This document shows, piece after piece, positions 48,701 through 60,700 of a stretch of 64,000 bases of DNA. Location of the stretch: contig VZSR01001651.1 of assembly GCA_013398615.1 (NCBI GenBank), positions 310,454 to 374,453 on the forward strand, read 5' to 3'. Below the pieces are notes generated by a model, which saw only the letters and a list, made by a program, of their open reading frames with translations, did not search any database and had not been told where the DNA came from. Source of the DNA: Brachypodius melanocephalos. Lineage: Eukaryota > Chordata > Aves > Passeriformes > Pycnonotidae. Each line of letters starts with the position of its first letter. The first letter of the stretch is position 1. The translations under genes were made by a program, and so were the position numbers.

Positions 48701-51700
48701 TTGACAGTTCAACAAGAGACATTGATTTTTAACAGATTACAGGATTAATTATCCACATTCTTTACGTGCATTTCAGTTCCCTCAGGAGTACACGGTATTG
48801 ACTAAGGGGCTGAGATTTCCCCGTTCCCCAGGGGAAAAGCTGCTCTTAGCAGCCAAGGCATGGGCTGGCATCAGACTCGTTGCTTTGCTCCCTAAGAGAA
48901 GGAGGCACTCACTGCTCACACCTGGCCTCTTGTGCCCAGCTCAGACCTGGGGGCCCAGGCAAGGTTCTTCTGCCTGCACCAGACTGGAGGAATGATTTGT
49001 TATCAGCCTGTTCTCTGCCCCCCTGGCCTGAGCTCAGGAGACAGAAGATCTTCCCAGAGCTAAATCCATCCTTGAACAGCAAAGATCCTAATGAGGAATG
49101 ACACCTCTGCTGAGGAGCAGTCTGCAGCACAGCATCCCCCAAAGGAGCCACAGGGATTATGGCATGAGGGAAGAGAAAGCAACGACGTGCACAAAAAACA
49201 TTTGATCAAGCGGTGGGAAAATTATTTATAACAAGATCAAAGTTTAATCTCCTCAGATGAAATTGTTGGCCAGCTCCTGCCAAGAGGTACCTGAGGATCA
49301 TCCGTCTCCATTAACTGTGGCTTGGGAAAGGGTTTTCATGCAAATTAATAATGTGACTGCAGAGGAAGGGACAAGGACACCACAAGCCAGAGCTGACTGT
49401 CCTTCAGCATAGCCAACAGCAGAGGAGGGACCTGACTGTCCTCTGGCAGACAGATAACAGCTGAGGGGGTACTCCTCAGCCAACCCCTCTGGTAACTAAC
49501 TCTTCACTTGACAACCACTAACTCCATTGGTTAAACGTACATTTGATAAAAGTACAGGGATTCTGATAATAAATTCTTCATTTTTGTGAAAAACAGTGGC
49601 CAGAAAGAAGAATGATCTAGCTTCTACTTCAGGAATTGCAAGGCTTTCCCTTGAGCCTTTATGCTTTCCAACAACATTGCAATATGGAGCTATTGTTGTA
49701 AAGAATCTAATACTATTATATAAAACCTATACTGTAAAATAGGAAGAAAAAATACTAAAACCAGATGCAATTTCTTTTTCAGTCAGTACAAGATGCTTAA
49801 TTGAATGTCACTTACTCGGCCCAATGGACACACAAATCAAGGCATTCAGGCTCCATTATTGAATAAGCTGTATAGGTGAACTAAACAAACCATCCATGCA
49901 TTTTGGCACGTTTGCATGGCAGCTGACAATTTGTGGGGTGCAGGGACCTGTCCATAGGCATGGGCACTCTTTTCCCCTTACCTGAGGCAGCAGAAATGCC
50001 AAACTGAAAACAGAATGGGACAATTACAGTAAGAATTGTGTCACAGACACAAATCCTATACATATAGCTCTATCTGCCCTATCTAAGAACTTCTAGCAAG
50101 GTTACATTATTTTTGTTATGACTAGAATTTAACTAACTTTGTGAATGTCTTGGGTTGCAATATATGACCAAAAGCATGTACTCTATTGCCAATCTGTTGA
50201 AATCAGTTGAAGAGGTGTTTTTTTCCTTTAACCAGGTGGAGAAGTGTTCCTTATCTCTTCCAGACCCATCCTCCCTCCAGGGGAATATCTGCTGTTAATG
50301 GGCCATGGAGGCTCACTGCATTACTGATAAAATTACATCATCCCATTGGGAGATGCTCCACCCAGTGGGAGGAGAAAAGCATTCCTACCTGGATAAAAGC
50401 TGAAATTCAGAATACCAGGACAGCCTGTTTTCCACTGGATTCCAGAGAAAGACTGGACCCATCTCACCACCACTGGACCCTTTCCACAGGATCATCTCCA
50501 CTCCAACAGAACCACATCTGTCACTCCAAGAGGATTTATTTGGACTGCTCCCAACACCCTGACCAACAGGGTGTTAGGATACTCTGACTCTGTCAGGGTT
50601 TCTAGGATTTTTGTTTGCTTGCTTGTCTTTTTATACTACTACATTTGTATTCCTAATATCCCTAGTAAAGAACTGTTATCCTCATTCCCACACTTTTGCC
50701 CAAAAGCCGCTAATTGCAAAATTACGATAATTCGGCGGGAGAGGTTTACATTCTCCATTCCAAGGGAAGCTCCAGCTTTCCCTGGCAAACCAAGACAGGG
50801 AAAAACATCACTGAGCCACAAACTAATCACTAGGTCTCTTTGTTACCCACCAACACAGGCTGTTATTTTACCTGCGCGGCCGGTGGACACGTTGACCTCG
50901 GCGTACTGCAGCCCGGCCAGCGGGCTGACGGCCGAGACGCCGTTGAGGGCGGCCACCCGGATGGTGTAGTTGGCGTGGGGCAGCAGGTTCAGCAGGGTGA
51001 CCGTGCGCCCCACCAGCCCCGTCTGCTGTGGCACGAAGCCCACGCCGCTGCCGCACTGCTCGCACCACAGGCTGTAGGTCAGGTCGCTGCGGCCGCCCGC
51101 ATCGGCCGGCGCGCTCCACTCCAGCACCAGCGATGACTGGCGCAGGCTGTACACCAGGTTCCTCGGGGCAGAGGGCGGCCCTGGAAGCAAAAAAGTGTCT
51201 GTGAAACTGTGAGAAAGAGATTTGTACAGAATTCTCAAAGCCTGACACAAGGCTCGCATCTGTACGCAAGCTTTGAGGTAAGAAACACTGACGTAGAAAT
51301 GCCGTAGAGTAAGACAAACATTGTTAAGAGAAAAATGGAACTGGAAAGAAATATCAAAGGATGGCCTTGCAAATAAGACTAGATACATTGGAAAAATAAT
51401 GCATTGTAGTAGGACCCACGAGGGGTAATTTTAGATGGCTGGCTTTAAGGTGTTTACAGCATTGTGTAGCAAAAGAAACACACATAAAATATTGTAAGCT
51501 AAGAAATGCTTACAATGTATTGTAAACCAAGAAATGCTTATAACGTATTGTAATTAAGAAATAGTTTGGCTTTTGACTGTGATGGTGTGAATTGTAATAT
51601 CTGTATTGTCTCAGCCTTCACATGAGACTAAAAATAGAGTAAAAGTTTTTTAAATGCCTCTCAGTTGCCCCATCTCTAGATCAGGAAAGGGCATAATCTG

Positions 51701-54700
51701 ACATGGAACAGGTGTTGGGACAAACCTAAAGGTGCTCTGGAAACAGCAGCAGAGGAACTGGGGACAGAGCACAAGGGCACAGTCCTGGATGGCCACAGCC
51801 AGGGGTGGCACGAGGGGATCCGGAGGCTTTGGTGCCTGCAGCATGGTGGGATGTGGGACAGAGGGTCCCAGCTGGAGGGATGTGTGTGCAGCACAAGCCA
51901 CAGCTCAGAGTGGTCAGGAGCAGCACCTGGCTGGACCCAGCACTTCCCTGAGCACCACCCAGGCCCAGGAGCCCATTCCTGGTCAGGCACTGCCTGGCTG
52001 TGCTCAGCAGAGATGGAGGATTCCTCATGGCTGTGCTGGCAGCTGGACAGCATCCATCACCAGAGCAGCTGGAGTCCAGCCCAATTAACTAGAGGCCATT
52101 TAATTAAAACCTGCAAACTACAGTGACTAAATGACTGTGCCCCAGTTTTACCAGGGAGTCTGCGAGCCTGACTGCATCTGTCTGATCAGCCTGCAGGCTC
52201 TGGGTCGTAGGGACAGCCCCTCCATGCCCTCCCCACTGCAGCATGACCCCAAGGTGAGCACACAGAGCAGGCAGGGGGAGGCTGGGACAGCCCTTCCAGC
52301 CAGACATACGTGTGCAGGAGGCAGATGGAGGGTCTGAAGGAGACCTGGAGTAATTTGTCTGGCACAAACAGAACGTGGAGGCTTCCTCATGTGTGAAGCT
52401 GTGCTCAGGGCATGGAGAACACAGAGGGAGACGGAGGGAGAGCTTGTAAAACCCCGGAAGGCAAGCTGAAAGAGAGAGAGGGTGTTGAGGGAAGAGCAGC
52501 ACAGGATGAAAGGGGACACGCCTGACGACTGAATTTCCCTGTTTGCTGGAACCTCCTTTACTGCCACTGGCCAGCAGACACCACCCTCCAAGCTGCTTTC
52601 CCTGAGCACCTGCATGATCTCGGCAGCAGGAGAGATGTCCCTTGGTTTTACCCAGAAGAGACATTTGGGTGCTGTAGCTCTGCACTGACTTTACAGTAAA
52701 TGCCATTCCCTATCTGGGGTGCTAGATAAACCAGGAAAAAAATAGCAAATGTTAAAATTACTCCTGAAACTTCCAGTTCCCTCTTTAGATTTGAGAAACC
52801 AAATCAAAACTAGTAGTGTATTCATAGAATGGAGACAGAGTTTGCTCTTTCCTTTAGTTAGGCAGCACTGACCACCACACAGGGCAGAAATATCACTGCA
52901 TCAGACAGGACAGGAAAATCAATCCTGTTTACAAACATGATGGGATCCACGCACTAAACCCAGAGCCCTCATCCCTCAGACGTGCCTGTCACACAAATCT
53001 GACAGCTCATCGTAGGGAACTGAACATTTCCAATTAGAAGTGTCTTTCAGACTAGTCCACCCTGCTTTCTAACAGCCAGAAGTAAGTTTACAGACGTGCC
53101 TGTCATTAATAATGGCACAAAATGCCCCAATTTGCATGTCCCAGGAGCAGGCACCACAGCCCCATGTGAGTGTGTCCCATGAGGAGCCATGGGCTTTACT
53201 TGCTATTTTTTTGCCTTGGGTGACCAAAATTTGCCCTTGGGAAGAACAAAAGAGCCCAGCACATGTGATGCATCATAAGTGTCTCTGTTTCTTTTTTCAG
53301 ACAAACTCCCACCCTCTTCCACCTCATCCTACGAGTGTTTTTCTTGGTCTCCAGCTGGTTTAGGTGTCCCTGTCATTTCACAGTGCTTATTTCTGCAGTG
53401 GGTAGGTACAGCTCTTGGGAGATCAGGTCATCAATTTATAGAATTAAATTCTCTTTTTTTGCACACCGCTTTCTATCCTGCTCCTGGTCCTCTGGTGCTA
53501 CCACAACTCAATTATTAAACAATAAAATTCAGTAATTTGTTGTCCCAGAGCCAGAGAGAAGCAGCCAGATGGGTCCAATGGATCAAGCTCTCTCCAGCTC
53601 TACCACTGCTGACCACAGCAGCTCCTCAAGCAGGCTTCATCCACGGCACTGGCAGAGAGAGCACGTTCCCCCCTCAATGTAACACTGCCTGCACACTGCC
53701 AAACCAGCAGCAGAAACAGCTACACTCATTTGTGCTGCAGGATGGCCAATTACCCAGCATGAATAACCATGGGAGAGCCTTCTCTTACCACCTCATGTGC
53801 CACAGCTCCTCAGACAGGGGCAGGTGTCTCTGTTGGGAGAGAGCAACGTCCTCTCTTATTCCCAGCCCATACCATAGGGTAAGCAGGGGCAATTGAGGAT
53901 GCAGACCTAGAAAATGCATGGTTTCCTACTCCAGTGGCACAGGACAGCTTTCAATTCCCTTCCCAGTGAAGTCCTACCAGCAGCAGCACCGTGTGTGCCA
54001 GCGTGAATTAATAACAGCTGCAGCCTCACTCAAAATGCCTATACTGGCATTTATAATTAACACTACAACTCAGTTGTCTTCCAAAATCAATTCCTTTCCA
54101 GTTTCAGTCATGGAATTGTATTTGACGAAGTTCATCTGCTTTAATGTGTGTTAATTTTCTCTGTTGAAGCAGACATTCATAAAAACGCTCTTTAGGAAAG
54201 CCACAGCTGGGGAAACAGGCAGCCAGCACTGGGGGTGCCACAGCAAGAACCAGGACAGCAGCACAGGTTGAGGCACTGAGCAGCCTGAAATCCCTCCCAG
54301 CACAGGGCAGACTGGGAGCACTGGGCCCCTCCAGCTCTTAGATTTCCATCCAGCCCTCCCTGAGCAACACCCAAACCTGCAATCTCACCACTGCCATCCA
54401 AGCTGTTCACAACGCATCTTTCACAGGAGCTCTTGCTCCTGCTGACCCCTCACAGGACCAGCCTGGCACAGCCATACTCCATCTATCTTAATTCCATTAC
54501 CAAGCCGAGCAAGTCACTGTTTATTATGTTCCAAACATTTCATCAATGCTTCAGAGGCAAAGTGCCTCAGGCCAGGGCAGTGGGAAGGAGGGGGCAGCAG
54601 CCCTAAGGAGGGACAGACACTGCCAGCCAGTGCCCAAACCAGACAGGGCACCTTCTGTAAATCACTGACAGAACAGAGTTTCAGTGGTGTCCTGAGGTGG

Positions 54701-57700
54701 CCAAAGAGCCTTGTTGACAAATGTCCTCGGGTAGCAGAGAGGCTCCTGCTCCCTCCAAGCTGAGTTTGAGATCTCAGCCTGTCTTACCACACCAGCTGTG
54801 ATCAATACTGCAGGCAGAGAGAAGGGACAGCAATCCTGTCCAATCTCTGTGCCACTGTGAGAGGGACAAAGCCAGCACGAGGAGAGATCAATGAGTCAGG
54901 CTCCAGCTCCTCTCACCTAGGTTCCATGTCTGCCAGGAACTTTGGGCTGCACCACCCCAGAGAATCCAAAAGCACCTTGCCTTCCACACAGGTCAGAGGT
55001 TTTAAATCACTGGTTTTCAACAAGCAGCCTATGGTGCAACACACTGCCAGCAATTCTGACACCTCTAGACAATGCTGCTCTGTAATTTTTGTCCTTGTTA
55101 AATAATTTGTGGAGTACTAAAATGAAAACCTGTGTCCAAGGGCAAGATCTTTGTGCATCCCCAGCAACGAGCTCGTAACAGCTGAAATTAAATTTAGTGA
55201 TTTAGTCCAAAAGAAGGACAGTCTTGAAATATCTAAGAGAGTGCATCTGATGAATCCAGCCAGGACTGACAGAACCTCATTGCTATTTATGCCAGAATGT
55301 TCCTCAAGGACACACTGAAGCAGGCACATCCTCTGAGCCAAGTGCAATTCACTGTTGTCCCTCAGCTCCCTAATGGATCCACCCAAGGTTCCTGGTGAAG
55401 GACTGGCTGACCATCCTGCTGAGCACTTCAGCCCACACAAACCCCCTGAGCTGTGGGCAAGACACATCCCCATCTGCATTTCAACAGTCCATCCAGCACG
55501 TTCATCCAGCAGCCAGATATCCATGACCTTAACCTCGCAGGAATCCTGCAAACAACTTGTGATGCTGGTAATTGTCAGAGTGGTTTGCTCTGAAATTAAA
55601 TGTCATGGAGCGATTTGTGTCTGAATCTGTCACGACTTCCACAGCTGTAATTATTTCAGACACACTGTGAACCAGCAGTGTAATATGCAATTCCAAATAA
55701 TGAATATCTCCAAGCCTCTGGTCATTACTCCAGAGAGACTGGAAAGAGAGCTCTTTACAAGGGTGTTCCATGTGTGTGGCTGCTGGGCAGCAGCATCCAC
55801 TGCCCAGTGCTACAGCTGATCCCACCCCACAACTCCACAGCTCCAGAATTCCTGTGGAATTTCCTCCAATTTCCTCCACAGGGCCTGACTGTGAGATGCC
55901 TGTGGCTGCATCCATGATGAAAGCAAAACCTGGTGCTTTGTGCAACTCAGGGAGCCCCAGGAGGAAAAATAAACGTATGCATAATCCTCCAGCATCAGTC
56001 AGCAGATAAAATCCACTCCAGGAGCACTTACAGGTTTGTAAGCTAATGTATAAAAGATGAAACAAATCAAAAGTTCCAAGTGCTGTACATTTGGATCCAT
56101 CTTTTTTTGTATTTAAACAGAAAAGCAGGACCTCAGGCTTCAGGAAGTAACTTTGCAATGAATGACAAAATATTGTAATTTATTATTTTAAATTTCTCTA
56201 ACTTTCAATCTTTTCCACCTAAGGACACTGCGATGACACAATGCTGTGGTGGGACATATCCAACGGACAGAAGAGCACCCTACACACCCCACATCCCACT
56301 CCCACCCTAAAACTTTGCTTTCCCCCTAAGAGAGAGACAATAAATCTTCCTCGTGTCTTCTCCATAGCAGGTTGAATTCAGCATTCTGCTCAAAACCCCA
56401 GCCAGGGCAGACAAGGAGGGGGAATTTCTGTTATTCCTCATTTCAAACAGCACTCATGGACAAGGCTGTCACTGAAGCCACCTCCTGTGCAAGGTTCTCC
56501 CCCGCAGAAAAGCAGCAACACTCATTTCTTTAAATTTAAAAATCCTGACGAGGCACTAGAAACTATTTGAACTCTAAAACTGTTTTCAGTGATGTCATTG
56601 CCATGTAGACAAGGTGCATGGCTGCTAATGAGACCATCATTGACCAGACCCAGCAGGGCTCCAGGTGCTGGTGAGGGACAGCAGAGCATGGGACACAACA
56701 GCAGTGCAGAGCTGGCTCCTGCCAGTGCTGTCAGAAGAGGAGGAAAAATGAATGGAGGAGGAAACTTCACCAGAGCACAAATTTACGTTTCTGTCAAAGA
56801 AGAGTGGCTGGCAGCTATTTTTGGTAACTGGTCTCCATCATATTAATTCAATGTCTGGTTTAAGTTGTCTGATTTGCAGCAAATCTGGCTGGTAAATATT
56901 AACCTTGAGCTTTGTTGAAATTCTCCTTGCAGATATTACTAGGGATTGGATAGAAAAGATGAAGCAAAAGAAGACAACTTTGAATGAAAATGTCAGGCAG
57001 ATCCCCCACATCATGGCTTCATTTACACAAAAGCCATTGCTACACACCACAAAACAAACAGCACAGAGGGGCTACAGCTCATGCCTGACAAATTTAATGG
57101 CAAAAAGACATCAGAGCTGAGAAGCCAAATGAAAACAAAACAGGGATGGGCAAGGGATCATCCACAGAGCACAGCACTGCCCACTTGCCTGCCGTGCATC
57201 CTCTGGGAATGGGTTTTATGGCCACAGTAAGCACAGAGCAGCATCTGGCTGCAGAGATACATCAGACAAGACAAGCAGTCTGAGTGCATTTTCAGTGACA
57301 AACTCTCCTCTGTTTCGTGAGTGGATGTCAAACAGACACTAAAGTTGTGCAGTCCCACCCCAGAGATGGCTGCACTCCACTGAATGCCAAAACAATTCAT
57401 CAGAAATGTGCAAACTTGTCAGGAGTGCTGGGGGGCCTCTGGAGCAGTGGTGCAGGACAGGGGGATGGACATGGAAAGATTCAGCTTTCCTGCAGCCAGA
57501 ATTAGCAGAGTCCTAAGTCCCACTGGCTTTTTTTCAAACTTTCCTAATTCCAGAGTGAGGAACCTTCTCTTGGTACAGGATGCTTTCAGTAGTTAAATCA
57601 GGGTTACAGGGACACCAGCTCTGCCACCAAGTTTAAACACCTTCACCAGTTCATCTCCTGCATCCTCCACTGTTGCCAGCACCAGCCTCAAGCACCACCC

Positions 57701-60700
57701 TGGCTCCTATGCCACCCCACAGGCACCAGCAGCAGCAAAGCCCCACCAGTCCACCACCCCAGACCTCTCAGGCCCACAAGATCTGCAGCAGAGACTGTGG
57801 CCAAGAAGTTTCCTGGGCCAGCAGGATTCACACCCTCTGAGCCCTCCAAAGCCACCACCACAGGATCACAGGGCTGGAGTCAGGTGTGTTGTGCCCTCAC
57901 CTGGCTGCTTTAACACCTCCAAACTCCCAAAGCATCCATCTGCCTCCAGCTCAAGGGCTTTTGTCCTCATTGAAGAATTTCCACAGCCCTCGCTGCTTTC
58001 ATCAGAAATCTTTTAAAGCTATTCACTTAGCACTATGCTAATGTAGGGCTGTAAACAAAGCCAAAACTTTCAACCCTTAAAAACTATTTTCTGATATTTG
58101 ACCAGACATCAGACGCTGCTCCACAGAGAAAGACTAATGACCTGCTTTCTGCGAGAGGGGAGAGAAACTTAATTATGTCCATTAAATTACTTCAAATATT
58201 TTTCCTCAGAGAATATGAATTATTTAAACTCAACACAGAGAAACCTGAAACATTAGCAAAAGCCTTCTGGGACTCACTATGTAAATCCCCACTCCAAACA
58301 GATGTGGAAAGCATGGCAAGCTGCCATGCAGCCACTGAAGCAATCAACAGCACTGAGATTTCAATTTGATAGCTTTAATAAGGTCTTCTTAAGGAGAAGC
58401 CACTGCCCAGAGCACTGGGAAGGGCATCCCACCACCTGGAGGGAGGCAGCACCATCAGCACAGGGAAAAGCTTGGAGGTGCTCCTGAAGGGCAGATCTGA
58501 TTTCACAGGAAAAGCTCACTCTCCTACTGCACCCCCTGCCTCCAGTGAGGGGGAACTCCACCTGCCTGGGACTTATTTAGCTGCTTTCCTCTCAATCTGC
58601 TTCTGAGGTGAAAAGGGAGACATCCAAGGTGTCACTGGGACACCAGGCATGAACAGCAAAGGGTCTTCTCAGATGTGTTTTACTGAAGCCACTGGAGTAG
58701 GAAACCATGCATTTTCTAGGTCTGCATCCTCAACTGCCCCTGCTTTCCCCATGGCACAGGCTGGGAATGAGAGAGGACATTGCTCTCTCTCAACAGAGAC
58801 ACCTGTCCCTGTCTGAGGAGCTGTGTCAGATGAGCTGGTTACAACACATCCCCTTTCCCAGGTCCCAGCTGGCAAGAAGGTGCCTGGGGGTGGCATTAGC
58901 CCAGCAACTCTCTCCATTCAGAGCCTCACACACTCTGAGGAAGAGCATGACAGCCAGCACCCCACAACTGGCTCTCATCTGCCTTTGGAAGCGAGATGGA
59001 AGTGGTCACAGCCCCAGGTTCATTAGTGGGATGCCTTGTTAAGGCAGAGGGTACAACCCTTTCTGCAGCTGTCCTTAAACATAACCTTGTCAGCTGTAAA
59101 GTCACCAGATTATTAAACCATGTCCAAAGCTTATCAATAGGGATATTAATGTTCTAGAGTAATTTTAACATTACAGATAAAGCTGTGGGAAATGCCTGAC
59201 AGCATCCAGAGCTCTGACACATCTGCAGAGCAGCCCCACGCCCTCCAACTGCCACCCTCCAAACAAACACCTGGTGGTTCTGGGGAGCTGCCATCACCCA
59301 AAGAAACATTGCTGACAAAAGACAATCCCAAACTGTGCTGAGGCACCAGAGAAGTCTGGCAGCAGCATGGATTGAAAACTGCCAGAACACCAAAGGCCAC
59401 TTTTACCTGTGCATCCCCCGTCCTTCTCCTCAAAACCAGGGCTGCACATGCACTTCCCTACGGGGACCAGCCACTCTCCCTCAGCGCTGCAGTGCATCCG
59501 AGGGGGATTATCCACATCCACTTCAGCGTGGGCCACACAAGTGCCCTTCACTTCCACCAGCGTCACAAAGGCCGTCTCTGCCACCGTGTCTGGGAACATG
59601 GCCAAGTTCTGCACTGTGGTGAGACACTTCTTGTAATAGACCCTCACGGAGACCAGCGCCACGCAGGCACCCACGTCCTGGAAGCCCAGGTGGAAGCCTC
59701 TCTTGCTCAGGTGCCCAATCTCCCTCAGCTCGGTGTTCAGCTTCATCTTGCGCTCACCCAGGTCGCCCTGAGTGAAGCTCTCATCAGCAGCAATGGTGTC
59801 AATCTTGGTGTGCTTGCTCTCACGGACGCTCTGGCCCAGGTCAGAGTCAGACTCGACGTAGTACAGGTTGAAAGTCTCCTTGCAGGTACTTGTCACCCCA
59901 GGGATGCTGTTGCAGTCCCTTAGGGTGAACTTGAGCTCAATGAAGATCCTCTGGCCGTCACGCCTGGCGATCCAGCCTGTCTGCAGCCAGTTGTTCTGGT
60001 TGGGCTCCATGACGTTGCACACCTGGTACGTGCGAATTGGCTTGAGGGTTTCATCCACGCCACTGATCTCTTCCCACTGGGGACAGAGCACAGAGGGCTG
60101 TGACAGCTGGGGAGCTGCCCCAGCAGAGACACACCAAGCAGGATAAATGGCGCTATCACAAGCCTCCTCCCCACAGGACATTACATTGTAGGCACTGGAA
60201 CCCACCAGCTGCAGTAACCCTGCTCCTGGACCACCCAACACCTGAGCTCTCTGCAGAGGTACAAATGTCATGACTCAACCAGAAAGGCAGCACATCTTAA
60301 AAAAGAAAACCTGATTCTGGACACATCAACTGCTGAGGAAACAGAGCTTTCATCTCCCACCCAGCCCTCAGATTTTCTGTCCCTGGGAAGGTGCATCCAC
60401 ACAGTGTTACCACTCAGTGTTTCTCTGGATAGGGTTGGGCCACCCAGAGAAATCCAAGATGTCTAAGGAGATGTGACACCATCACACAAGGACATCAAAC
60501 ACCTTCAGGAACAGCAGCAGCTTCTCTGACAGGAGAAGTTTTAGCTGCAACAGGACAAATCATCCTACTGCAAGTGAAACGCTGCTTCCCCAAAGCTATC
60601 AGCAGAGATTCTGATCAGTGAAATGATGATTCAACCCTCATAGCCTGAATGAGGACCTGGCAGTTTCCCAAAGCAATTCTTTCTGGGGGTAAATTTATGC

